The notes under the pieces: model-generated
The model's input: the letters and a program-made list of their open reading frames with translations, nothing else
Told to the model about the DNA's origin: nothing
Databases searched by the model: none
Shown here: positions 9,481 through 19,567 of the stretch, piece after piece
Position numbering within the stretch: the stretch's first letter is position 1
How the letters are laid out: each line of letters opens with the position of its first letter
Program-made: the position numbers and the translations under genes
Origin: Amyelois transitella
Taxonomy: Eukaryota; Arthropoda; Insecta; Lepidoptera; Pyralidae
DNA: 64,000 nucleotides
Reading direction: 5' to 3'
NCBI RefSeq assembly: GCF_032362555.1
Contig: NC_083516.1
Span: 4,923,001-4,987,000 of the forward strand

Positions 9481-10735
9481 TTTGAACTAATGGTACTTAT
9501 TAACCACACATTATTGTTGCACTTGATGGTGACTTAAACGAATATTTTAGTTTCACTTGCTAATACAAATAAAATATAATATCTGTTATTAACTCAATGG
9601 ACTTCTTTACATTTCTGCAAATAAGACTGTAAAATATTTTGTTAGTTATTAAAGAAAAACGATATCTGGGGATGATGATGAAAACGAGAGTAAAAGTTAT
9701 TCATTTATTTGTTTAAACTTAATTGTACAAAATAGATAGATTGGTAAGGCATTAATTTGAATTGCTACATACACCAAATAAAATGTATAAAAACATCAAA
9801 ATCTTAAGCTAACCTACACAAAAAAGAATATCATTGGTATGCTGCGGCACGATTCAAATTTGAAATGGCATGCTCACATTTCGATTCTTTCTAAAAAGCT
9901 TAGTTCTGCAGCATATGCTATCGGTCGTTTAAGGCATCTGGCGGATGTGGAAACTAGAAGGTGGAAGCTAGTATATTTTAGTTATTTTCACAGTTTAATA
10001 TCGTATGGTCTACTGTTTTGGGGAGCAGCAGCAGATATGGGTAATTCTACAAACTATGGAATTTTCGACGGATCAGTCAAAATGTTATAAAAAAATGTTT
10101 CAAACTATTTTATTTGTACGGCATACTGTTATTGGTAACTGTTTATAGCTGGCCACTATATATGATATTGTTTTTCAGTTATTTTATGAACGAAATCACT
10201 ATTGAAAGTGCCGAATTCTCAGGTTTAATACAAAGTGCGTCCTGATTTCGTGAGTTCTACATCAAGGTCATAAATAAAACCGAAATTAAAAATTTTACTT
10301 GTTTTTTTTTGCTAGATACAGTCATTATTATCTATTTTCCTCAAAAACATAGTGAAAAATCATGTCTATATTTTGTCCCCACTATGTCATATCAGGATAC
10401 TGTTCAGTGTAAAAGTAACAAATATTCGCTAGGCTATTTGTCCTGCAATGTCGTTGTTCTCCCTAGTCAATTGTACCTACTAAAGATACAACGAAAATCA
10501 CATATCCATTCACACATAGCGCGGTGTATTAAAATAAAATAAAAATATTTATTTGCTCTTCCTAAAATCTAAGACAATACAGTACTTATTTCTATGGTTG
10601 GTATTTCGTACGTGCTGAATTTGGATGTAGGTAATGGTAATCGTGTAACATTGAGAAGAGACTAGCTCCTGAAATAGGACTCCGAAGAGACCTGCGCTAC
10701 AGGTAACTAGGCCTCTCCCTTGGAATACTTGATTT
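9481..10735 (+). repeat. Unit repeat with LINE-A-like RT remnant
   Basis: 9839-10085 encodes LKWHAHISILSKKLSSAAYA and ISYGLLFWGA, the RT thumb region of the LINE-A family, cut off abruptly. The remainder (9481-9838 and 10086-10735) is shared with unit B (27011-28299). It holds AT-rich repeats that I cannot assign. Confidence 0.5.
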
Positions 10736-10937
10736 TATCGGGTGTGTCTGGTGGGGCTTAGGGAGTGAAACGAATAACTTTACTGATTGAGATTTATTGC
10801 CAATAGAAATATTAAATTTGTACAATACATATATGCGCGTAACCGATAAAGTTCACGAGACGACTGGGAACGGAGGGGATTCGATCGCCAGTCGCTCTAC
10901 ATAAAAATGCAATTCAGCAAGTTTGCAAGTCGCTACA
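10736..10937 (-). repeat. 3' LTR of the gutted Ty3 element
   Basis: In element orientation it starts TGTAGCGAC and ends near CCGATA, a mutated CCGACA. It lies just after the polypurine tract. Confidence 0.85.
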
Positions 10938-10953
10938 TCATTCCCCCTTTAAA
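10938..10953 (-). promoter_or_regulatory. Polypurine tract of the gutted Ty3 element
   Basis: The minus strand reads A-rich sequence then AAAGGGGGAATGA directly before the LTR TGT. This is the expected plus-strand primer site and fixes the element's orientation. Confidence 0.7.
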
Positions 10954-11091
10954 AAAAAAAAAATGGTTGTTTACAAAATTTTGAATAATATTGTAAAAAA
11001 CATTAACACGATTTGCAAAATCAAGAAAATATATAAAAGTTTGTTAAAATTATAATATATACTTTAGTTTCATACACAAAATGCACTATGA

Positions 11092-11392
11092 TCATGACAC
11101 ACTTTTTACGAATAAGACTGAGAAGTCGCGGGCGCAGGATTGAGAATCACTGGCTGTGCTGGCGCTGCTACTCTTGACTTGCATGAGATCCGGCATGCTA
11201 GCGGCGATTTGCTTGCGCATCCAGGAACGCACGCGGCTTTGAAACTTCCTCCATATGATGTATGCTTCCACCAACAATAGGATACTGACGATGGCTATCA
11301 TCAATATATTTTGTTGAGATATATGTATGTGCCTCCACCTGACTATTATTCTGGGCTACGATGACTGGATCTTTACTCTGAGCACTGCCCAT
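11092..11392 (-). pseudogene. Accessory small ORF of the Ty3 element (myristoylation-like start plus membrane segment)
   Basis: Two overlapping minus-strand frames lie between pol and the 3' LTR. One (11198-11392) begins MGSAQSK, an N-myristoylation-type start. The other (11092-11304) holds a hydrophobic segment (MIAIVSILLLVEAYII) followed by basic residues and a Ser-rich tail. A one-base shift separates them, so the ancestral product was probably one protein of about 95 residues with a lipidated N-terminus and a membrane helix. Its function is unknown. It sits where some insect elements carry env, but it does not resemble an envelope protein. Confidence 0.45.
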
Positions 11393-11899
11393 TTTTCAAC
11401 AATTAATTCAGACGTTCGAATGTATTCAAAAACGAAAATCTACTATACAAACTAATAGAAAATTATCGAAGTAAAACTATACCATTGTGTCATAAACATA
11501 TTGCATTACACACTTCATATCTACTTAAATCCTACCTAAGTTCATAAACAGTGCATCTTTCAGACACTTTTAAAATCAAAGTAATGAAATTTGATACATC
11601 AATCTACAAATGAACACTTATAAACACATCGTTCCTATGGATTTACATTCCATAGTACCTACTGACTCTGCAAAGTTAAGTACGAAATAAAATTGCTATA
11701 GAAAAGAACCATGAAGTACAAAATAAAGTTGTTACAAAAAAGAAACTGAATGTACTTATACAAAAATAGAATACAACTGTTACACAAAAATAATATTTTT
11801 ACCGTTATCGAATTAGCATTAACATGTATGGTTTTTTATATATTTATTGCCAAACTACACGTATTAGATAAAACGAAATTACAAATATGTGTTTTGTAA

Positions 11900-13014
11900 C
11901 TAACCTAGAAAATGAACAAAACGAATGGGTTTTTTAACGATGCGACCTCTACGCGTTACACGATGCGTATCTGTACCTGTACCTTCTGTGCTGTGTTCTA
12001 TTTGCACAGGGCTTGACAAGCTTCTCTGTGGCACGATACTCTTAGGTACGTCTAACCGTTCGTCTGTACCTTCTTCCAGATCCAGTGGTACAGGGCATAA
12101 ATTGCTTCTCTGCGTAACGGTTATATCATCGTCTTGGAGTACATACGCGGGTTTAAGCCTATCTATAGATATACGTGTTAATTTGTCTTTGACTCTCACT
12201 ACAAATACCTTACTTCCTCGTTGTATGACTTTATATGGACCGTCATAAGTCGGTTGTAAAGGTTTTCGAACTGCGTCATTACGAATGAAAACATATTCGC
12301 TTGTCTTAAGAACAGGATGAACGAAAATTGTCCGTGAGCCATGTTGAGAAAACTATACAGGTTTGTATCTCTTATCCTTTCAACTAATGTTTCTGGATTG
12401 CATACCTGAGTTTTCGTAGTATCGAAAAAATCTCCGGGTAACCTTAACGCTTGGCCGTACACCATTTCCGCAGCGCTTACTCCACTGTCACTACGGAGTG
12501 CTGCACGAAGACCTAACATTACAGTTGGTAACTCTTCTACCCAAGAAGTGTTATCTAAACGAGCTGAAAGAGCAGCTTTAAAAAATCTATGGAAACGTTC
12601 CAGAATACCGTTACATTGTGCGTTATATGGTGTAGTTCTTGTTTTATTCACACCCATATAACGCATAAGGCGGTTAAACAAATCGCTTTCGATCTGACGA
12701 CCATGGTCGCTAGTTATCGCATGTGGACATCCAAAACGTGCTATCAAACCCTGGTAAACTACACGTGCTACCGTATCAGCTGTTATATCTTTAGTTGGAA
12801 AACATTCAGGCCATCTTGTACACCTTTCTATAAGAGTTACTAGATATCTATAACCATCCGCTGTTGTTGGAAGAGGACCAACAATATCTACATGAATGTG
12901 TTCAAACCTATCGCATTCAGGAAACTGTTGTAGCTGAGACAAAGTATGTCTGTTGACTTTACATCTTTTACACTGAATACATGTTTTTGCCCACAAACCT
13001 ACATCTCGGTTCAT
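11900..13014 (-). pseudogene. Ty3 integrase and pol C-terminus, frameshifted
   Basis: 12199-13014 encodes the CxxC half of the zinc-binding domain (CIQCKRC) and an integrase core with D (VDIVGPLP), D (TSDHGRQ) and E (NGILERFHR), all three catalytic residues visible. After about 12330 the frame is lost. The pol C-terminus continues in another frame at 11900-12199, ending in a basic GRIVKKP tail. The HHCC histidines upstream are destroyed. The enzyme would insert the cDNA into the host genome; this copy is dead. Confidence 0.8.
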
Positions 13015-13217
13015 GGTTGGCCAGAAAAATTTTGAACTAACTAATTTACGTGTGTTTCTTATTCCTGGATGGCTTAGGTTATACGCTATTAAAAACTATC
13101 CTACGAAATTTGTTTGGTACATATGGACGAACATTGCCCGTTGATAATTTACAATATAACTTATAGTTACAGTTAGGTAAGCAAATGTATTTCAGCTGAA
13201 TGTTATCCGATCCGTTG

Positions 13218-13901
13218 TCTACACTATAATAATATTATAAAGAGGAAAACTTTGTTTGTTTGTTTGTTTGGTTGTAATGAATAGGCTCAAAAACTACTGG
13301 ACCGATTTTAAAAATTCTTTCACCATTCGAAAGCTACATTATCCACGAGTATCATAGACTATATTCTATTTTGGGAAAAAATAGGGTTCCGTAATATATT
13401 TGAATTTTTCGGACACAAACTGAAAAAAATCAACCAAAAAGTTACTTATTTTGCGTACGCTGCCTAAACTACAAAAGATAGAACCATAAAATGTTTAATT
13501 AATTGTAGATCATATAAATATCTACAAAAAAGTCAGCGACACACTATACCATACCTATCTATGTCGAGTGAGGCACAAAAACCACATTTTTATTTAAAAA
13601 TCTTGAATTTTTTTGGTCTACATTTAAACGCGTTTTTTTACTCATGCTATTAATCCGTATCAAAATAAATAATTTCATCAATAAGTATAGTTTATGTAGA
13701 TTATATTTGGTCTTTGAATGAATAAAATTGGACGTTTGGTTTTGAAGTTGTGGTGAAATTAAAATATTACGATTTCTGCTGCACGGCCCGTTGCGAAGTG
13801 AGCAAGACTTAGCCGCTTTGCGGGCGGTCCTTTAATTAGTTCTAATAGAGATATATTTAGTATCGGCTGTGCATCCGTGCGAAGCCGGGGCGGGTCGCTA
13901 G
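13218..13901 (+). mobile_element. Non-autonomous Helitron, 684 bp
   Basis: It begins TCTACACTATAATAATATTA, followed by (GTTT)n and the 'aaaaactactggaccgattt' leader. It ends with a GC-rich hairpin region and CTAG at 13898-13901. It interrupts the pol frame of the Ty3 element between the integrase zinc domain and RNase H. There is no coding capacity. Confidence 0.8.
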
Positions 13902-14402
13902 TTTGTTATAAACTCATCGTGGGACTGAGCTTTTGCTAACGCTGCGAAATCTACAGTCGTGGGACACGTTATTGTTTCTACGCGGCTAAGTGCGTCGGCT
14001 ACTACGTTGTTTGGACCTTCAATATGACGAACGTCGGTAGAAAATTCACTAATATAAATAAGTTGTCTTGTCCGCCTAGGTGTCTCCTTATCGGTACCTA
14101 TTTTAGAAAATGCGTAAACTAACAGCTTATGATCTGTGTATATGATGAGAGACCTACCTTCTTGCAGGTTCCTAAAATGTTTTATAGCCATACCTATATA
14201 TAGCAAGTAACTCGCGATCATAAGTAGAATACTTACGTTGAACCGATGATAATGCCTTGGAATAATAACCTAGCGGCTTCCAGGTATCGCCCACGTGTTG
14301 CTGTAATACTGCACCCACATATGTGTCTGAGGCGTCCGTCATAAGTGCTAACGGTGCGTCTGCTACTGGATGGAACAAAGTACAGGCGTTTTGTAAACTC
14401 AC
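13902..14402 (-). pseudogene. Ty3 RNase H remnant
   Basis: 14172-14402 has the RNase H start (MTDASDTYVGAVLQQ) and YDRELLAIY. A frameshift follows, and 13902-14221 continues with IYTDHKLL and NNVVADALSR, the end of RNase H and the connection domain. The RT domain that should lie to the right is missing; the segment joins directly to gag at about 14425. Confidence 0.75.
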
Positions 14403-14428
14403 CTTACATTGTTCAAAAGCTCTTATAG

Positions 14429-14773
14429 CTACATCCGATCATTGTATGCCAGTTTTGTCATTTTTTTAGCACCGTGTAAAAACTTATTAAGAATTATTAT
14501 TTGAATGGCATCCTTAGTCAATTTCGATACGACGATATTAAATTTAGAATCATCTCCCATTTTCTGTGGTGCTAATATCGCCTCTGTTCGAATAAACCAA
14601 ACCCTCGGTTGATCTGTCCAAAAATCCGGAATTTTATTGGTTAGGCTAATTGCAGACAATCCATATCCATGTTTTTCTTCCGTGTCCGCCATGGTCGAAG
14701 TACCGGCGACGGCGGGCGGTGGTACCGGAATTTTAACAGGCTGGTCAACTTGAGGTGGCACTTGTGGGTTCAT
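14429..14773 (-). pseudogene. Ty3 gag N-terminus
   Basis: A frame of 114 codons starts MNPQVPPQ, with a Pro-rich leader, then IPDFWTDQPRVWFIRTEA, a pattern common to gag of several insect Ty3 lineages. It is truncated by the deletion that also removed nucleocapsid, protease and RT. Confidence 0.65.
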
Positions 14774-14818
14774 TTTTCACAATAAATTTTAATTTTGAGT
14801 CTGAAATCACTACTAAAC

Positions 14819-15081
14819 AGTGCCGTGTGGTTCCCGGCACCAATACAAAAAGAATAGGACTACTCCATCTCTTTCCCATGGATGTCGTAAAAGGCGACTA
14901 AGGGATAGGCTTACAAACTTGGGATTCTTTTCTAGGCGACAGGCTAGCAACCTGTCACTATTTGAATCTCAATTCTATCATTAAGCCAAATAGCTGAACG
15001 TGGCCTTTCAGTCTTTTCAAGACTGTTGGCTCTGTCTACCCCGTAAGAGATATAGACGTGATGATATGTATGTATGTATGT
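14819..15081 (+). mobile_element. SINE-1 copy with 13-bp target duplication
   Basis: Full length at 263 bp. ATCACTACTAAAC flanks it at 14806-14818 and 15082-15094. It begins with the GTGCCG/CGGCAC hairpin and ends in (ATGT)n. It sits in the Ty3 5' leader. Confidence 0.92.
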
Positions 15082-15103
15082 ATCACTACTAAACTTATGT
15101 TCA

Positions 15104-15121
15104 CTTTTTCGCGGGTCACCA
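15104..15121 (-). promoter_or_regulatory. Primer binding site of the gutted Ty3 element
   Basis: One base inside the 5' LTR the minus strand reads TGGTGACCCGCGAA, complementary in form to a tRNA 3' end (..GGGTCACCA). The tRNA species is not identified. Confidence 0.6.
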
Positions 15122-15122
15122 G

Positions 15123-15325
15123 TGTCGGGTGTGTCTGGTGGGGCTTAGGGAGATGAAACGAATAACTTTACTGATTGAGATTTATTGCCAATAGAAATAT
15201 TAAATTTGTACAATACATATATGCGCGTAACCGATAAAGTTCACGAGACGACTGGGAACGGAGGGGATTCGATCGCCAGTCGCTCTACATAAAAATGCAA
15301 TTCAGCAAGTTTGCATGTCGCTACA
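15123..15325 (-). repeat. 5' LTR of the gutted Ty3 element
   Basis: 203 bp, TGTAGCGAC to CCGACA in element orientation. It is more like the unit B solo LTR than the left LTR is. Confidence 0.85.
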
Positions 15326-15908
15326 ATTTGTTTCCTTAGCCACTTAGTCTAACTATTCTTAAATTTTAAGTTATTCTATACAGAGTTTATTCATTAGACA
15401 ATACCGCAGAGCGTTGTCAGTGAGGAAAGTGGTGCTATAATCAGTCGAGCTCTCAGAATCCTGGTAAGATATTTATTTAGGTATTCATTAAATAATATGA
15501 GTAATTATAGTTTTGATATGTAAGTTGCTGCTTAAGGTTTGACACGAAGCTTAGTCCTGCTTAGTTTTTTTTTAATGTTATAACATTGATGTGATTTTTT
15601 AAAAATAATATAAGAAATCTCAGGATTAGGGAATGCAATCTCGTTTCTCGATCTCGTTCTCGAAAAAGATCTCGGCTTTTCTGAGCGAGATTAATATCGG
15701 GGGGAAAAGGGCGATATCTCGCGAGATTTGAACTGAACAAATATTTCATTTAATTGGTATATTTTGTTAATTAATTATATAATTTGTTATAGTCTGACTA
15801 ATTGGTATTATTTTGTTAATTAATCTGTAATATGTAATGGATCTCATGAGTAGGTACATATAATTTTATTTAATTGATAATAATAATGTTAATTGATAAT
15901 GATAATAA

Positions 15909-16173
15909 AGTGCCGTGTGGTTCCCGGCACCAATACAAAACAGAATAGGGCCACTCCATCTCTTTCCCATGGATGTCGTAAAAGGCGACTAAGGTATAGG
16001 CTCATTAACTTGGGATTCTTCTTTTAGGCGATGGGCTAGCAACCTGTCACTATTTGAATCTCAATTCTATCATTAAGCCAAATAGCTGAACGTGGCCATT
16101 TAGTCTTCAAGACTGTTGGCTCTGTCTACCCCGCATGGGATATAGACGTGACGATATGTATGTATGTATGTAT
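15909..16173 (+). mobile_element. SINE-1 copy (shared with unit B)
   Basis: Full-length SINE-1 with an (ATGT)n tail. GATAATAA-type sequence flanks it on both sides. The same insertion is at 29077-29338, so it predates the unit duplication. Confidence 0.88.
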
Positions 16174-16542
16174 GATAATAATATTTCAGTTTCCTTTTTT
16201 TTCTTCTCGTTGTTTTGTTTATTATAAGAGAACTGTTTTAAACTAAAATATTTTTGTTGTTATTAGAAGAGAAGACTTTTTCAGACAGGTATCTGTCTGA
16301 AAATTTTAATCTTTTCAAAGAATGTTCGATGAAAAAATAAATGTTTATCTTACAATACCTATTTCTTATTAATTTTTTTTGTAATTTCTGAAATATAGTC
16401 ATTAATTTATTATTTGAAAAAAAAAACACAACCACCAATCTCGCGAGATCTCGAAATTGACGAGATTGAGAGTATTGTTATGAAGTGAAGCCTGCGCCTG
16501 AGTGAAGCCTTTTCAAATGCAGAATTAGCTCTGTCCACAGTT

Positions 16543-17096
16543 ATGTCCTGGCGTGATTCAAATCTATTAACTCTAAACTTAGCCAATAGCAACTATATAA
16601 CCTTTGCTATAAATGCTAAATTTGCTATATATCTTAAGTGGGACCAACATATGTTGGTCCCACTTAAGATATTGATCAATAGATCAAGCAATATTGCTTT
16701 TTTGAAAAACAAAGTAAGGAAACTCATTTATGTTTTCCGAAATTTAAACTCTGTCGCCGATTTAAGTACCCTTAAGGTTGTATACTTTGCGCTATGCCAA
16801 TCCATTTTAACGTACTGTATCGCAGTATGGGGTGGAGCTGTAAAAACAACGCTGCTACCGCTAGAGCGTGCGCAAAGAGCGGTCCTTAACAACTATTTTC
16901 AGAGATATCAATCATGACAGTCAGGCAACTATTTATCTCCATGTTGCTGCTTCGTAAGCACTCACAGTTGGTGTATGATCCGACACTATATACCCGAAAG
17001 CGTAGATGGGACCTAGTATGTTCTACACCACCACATAGGAATGTATTTGCTGCACGGCAATTAGCTGTATTATGTATAATAAGGCCAATAAAATAT
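16543..17096 (+). pseudogene. LINE RT thumb remnant, rearranged (unit A)
   Basis: Encodes WRDSNLLTLNLANSNYITFA and, after a rearrangement, FRNLNSVADLSTLKVVYFAL and LTYCIAVWGGA. It then shifts frame and stops. The unit B homologue (29708-30163) retains about 120 bp that are missing here, where a palindrome has replaced them. A non-LTR retrotransposon fragment of CR1/jockey type. Confidence 0.65.
16629..16672. repeat. 44-bp perfect palindrome, unit A only
   Basis: The arms 16629-16650 and 16651-16672 are exact complements with no spacer (centre CATATG). Unit B has a single copy of the arm in direct orientation. Confidence 0.9.
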
Positions 17097-17944
17097 TAAA
17101 AATATACCCTTGCACAAAACGTGTTGTCAAATTCAAAATTAAAGAGTGGCTTTTGACATTAAATTACTCTGACACGGAAAATCTATTGCCTAAATAATAT
17201 CAATAATCAATGAAATTTACTTAATATACTTAGTCCACGTATCTCTCTTATTAATATATACGATGTTCACATCGTTGTACATAAATTGTTACCACAAGGC
17301 GGTCTAGAGCGTTATCTGCGTTATTGCAATAGTTTTAAGTTTATTCTTCAATTATACATATCTATTAATAAAACTCTTATCCTTAGTTAACTATTGTGTT
17401 AACTCAAAATAATTCCCAGAATACAGATTCGTCTAGTTTGGGAATTATTAAATAAGTGTACATTTTACTTCAACTCAAATAAACAAACATCATTACATCC
17501 TACTGGATCTTCCGTGATGCCTTCTACCAATCAAGATACAGGTTTATTCTTAGTTTGATGGTGGATGGCTGAGCGTTGGACCAGCTTAGAAAATGTATTA
17601 ACACCTTTTATATGAACGATGTATGTACATAATATGTTGCTGAAATGAGTCAATAAAACCCTTTTTTTTTTTGTAATTTATAATCTCGCGAGATCTCGCT
17701 GGAGCCCCAATCTCGCAAGATTTGCATTCCCTACTTAGGATCCTGGTCTCAGGGTCCTGCAAAATTGAGACTCAGGATACTGAGAACCGTCCAGGATCCT
17801 GAAACGATCGTAAAAAATATGTTTCTGTTAAAAATAATTCACATTTTTTACCTGTAAACATTAATCTACGATACAAGTAGGTAATGTAATTTATCATTTG
17901 ACTAACTTTCAGTACAAAATACAACGAAGAAAATACAGTCTTTG

Positions 17945-18486
17945 CATTTTAGAGGATCTCGCTCACAGCTCTCACTTCATATAGTAGTTGTGTATTTCAA
18001 GTGATCTACAAGATCATATTACACTGTATCGTTAAGTCATAATGTTTACGCTATTTGGGCACATTTAAATATGGCAGATCGAATAGGAGCCGTGTGCAAA
18101 AGAAGTGCAAATGATGTTGTAGCACATGGAGGTGATGTTACTAACCTATCTGAGTTCTGTGGTGTCATTCAAAGTCACTGCCTTGGTGTGACATTTTCTA
18201 TCGTCACTAAAAGCGAAATTGATTACATGAAAAGAACAATTTCTGGCGATCAGCAGAATTTTATTGCTTTTAATTGCACACTCAAAGTCCACCAAGTACA
18301 GGCCAGTGCCTTCATGCCACGAAAGGTACAAATGAAATTCCTTAGTTGTTTTTGTGAGGACGGTATTATGTGTGAACATTATCGGATAAACCTACTCGAA
18401 TACCCTGCAAAACCAAGACAAATTTTTAAAGACGTCAATGAAAGTGAGACGGAATCTGGAGATCAGCCTGATGACATGACCATTGA
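17945..18486 (+). pseudogene. C-terminal part of a transposon-encoded protein, unit A
   Basis: An open frame holds a W.....MADxIGAVCKRSANDVV segment, a mixed alpha/beta stretch (GVTFSIVTKSEIDYMK), then Cys residues (SCFCEDGIMCEHY) and an acidic tail. It ends where an RTE fragment has inserted. The ADGIG..KR core recalls C-terminal domains of large transposon-encoded proteins in insects and cnidarians. The catalytic part is not in the window, and I cannot name the superfamily. The tail resumes at 23760-23802. Confidence 0.45.
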
Positions 18487-18540
18487 TACATACATACATA
18501 CATAAAATCACGCCTCTTTCCCGGAGGGGTAGGCAGAGAC
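18486..18540 (-). mobile_element. RTE 3'-end fragment, first half
   Basis: (ATGT)n and the reverse complement of the RTE end (compare 51040-51094). The fragment continues at 23711-23755 after the Ty3 insertion. ATGACCATTGAT flanks the whole fragment, giving a 12-bp target duplication. Confidence 0.8.
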
Positions 18541-18701
18541 TGTAATGTATTGCATCAATAAATGACAATCGTTGTGGTGTGACGTAAGCAAGTGGAGCGG
18601 CAGCACGTTCTGTCACTTTACGGCGTATGCCAGACTAGAGCGGGTGTGTGCACAAATCAAGTTGTTGTAAATTTCAACAAATATTATTGTACGACAGTAC
18701 A
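18541..18701 (+). repeat. 5' LTR of the young Ty3 element
   Basis: TGTAATG...CAGTACA, 161 bp. It should hold the promoter, but no obvious TATA box is seen. Confidence 0.95.
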
Positions 18702-18703
18702 TT

Positions 18704-18721
18704 TGGCGACCCTGCAAGAGG
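18704..18721 (+). promoter_or_regulatory. Primer binding site
   Basis: TGGCGACCCTGCAAG starts two bases after the LTR. TGGCGACC is the pattern I associate with tRNA-Arg primed insect elements; this is from memory. Confidence 0.55.
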
Positions 18722-19373
18722 TAAAGAGCCTAAAGGCAAGTACCTAAATTAATTTTTTTAGTACCTATAAAAAATACTTAAATCAACAACGGAAAAATCA
18801 CCTACACATTTGAAACCTTTTGCCTTAACAGTGAAACATTACAAAGGTGTGAAGAATTACAAAAGTATTAAACACCTACACATAATATTTTTGTTGTTTT
18901 TCATTGGTGCAATGTTTATCTAAAAATAATAAATTATTATGTATTTGTTATTTTCCCGTTTCATATATTTTTGTTTTACTTTATTTTTGCAAAGATGGTT
19001 GCTAGGCAACGAAAATTGTGTTTTTTTATGTCATTTGAAACCATTGACAAATAAGTCTCTGACGTGAAAATGTAAAAGAAGGTATAAATATGTATACATA
19101 ATCTAAGTTTAAATCGGTAAACAAAAAGAAGTAAGGTAAGGTAACATCTTAATAAAATAATGAAACTTATTTAATTGTTTTGTTTAATGCACGTGCATAG
19201 ATACCACTGTTTAGTTGTATTATTTCTTACTATTGCGGGTAAATAATTGGGTGTAAATTTAATACTAATAATATGTAATCCTGTGATTGACAATAATAAA
19301 TAAATAGTTCTAATATAAAAAAAATATAATCCTAATGTTTTCCTGTTAGAGGTAAAGAGGTTATATAAACCAG

Positions 19374-19567
19374 AGGTAATTTGATACTTCGATATCAAAT
19401 GGTACCTATAAATTCGTGTTGATTAGAGGTAGTTTGGCAGAAAGCTAAACGGTACCTACAATAGCGATTGTTTTAATTGGTAGTTCAGTAAAACTGAACG
19501 GTACCATTACCACAAAATGTAGCAATCGCAGCATAAGAGGTAATTCGACCCCAGTCGAATGGTACCT
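19374..19567 (+). promoter_or_regulatory. Array of four covarying hairpins in the Ty3 leader
   Basis: Four units share the plan AGGTA, variable stem, short loop, complementary stem, GG, TACCT. The inner stems are ATTTGATA/TATCAAAT (19379-19400), GTTTGGC/GCTAAAC (19432-19450), GTTCAGT/ACTGAAC (19483-19499) and ATTCGAC/GTCGAAT (19543-19560). The outer stem AGGTA/TACCT is kept in units 1, 2 and 4. Unit 3 has TGGTA/TACCA, a compensatory pair change. Unit 3 is also enclosed by GCGATTG (about 19464) and CAATCGC (about 19523). The array ends at the gag start. The likely role is RNA-level, such as genome packaging, dimerisation or translation control; this is inference. Confidence 0.75.

Larger units (their letters stand above)
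10736..15325 (-). mobile_element. Ty3/gypsy LTR retrotransposon, gutted (minus orientation)
   Basis: LTRs of 202 and 203 bp (10736-10937, 15123-15325) differ at about three positions. The four-base duplication ATTT lies at 10732-10735 and 15326-15329. Gag, RNase H, integrase and a small accessory frame read leftward. Protease and RT have been deleted between gag and RNase H. A Helitron and a SINE inserted later. Unit B has a solo LTR at the same position. Confidence 0.88.
15629..17731. mobile_element. TA-flanked DNA transposon in unit A
   Basis: Both ends read TA then GGGAATGCAA(A)TCT, inverted (15627-15645 and 17710-17733). This gives a TA target duplication typical of Tc1/mariner-like elements. 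Inner ends are full of CTCG/CGAG motifs (AATCTCGCGAGATCTCG). No transposase frame is seen. It has been invaded by a SINE-1 and a LINE fragment. Unit B has the homologue at 28795-30979. The stretch before it (15330-15628) is unit-specific sequence without recognisable genes. Confidence 0.65.

Noticed and set aside
15650-17720. CTCGCGAGATCTCG palindromes as regulatory sites
   Set aside because: They cluster at the ends of the TA transposon and its nested copies, so they are better explained as transposon end sequence.
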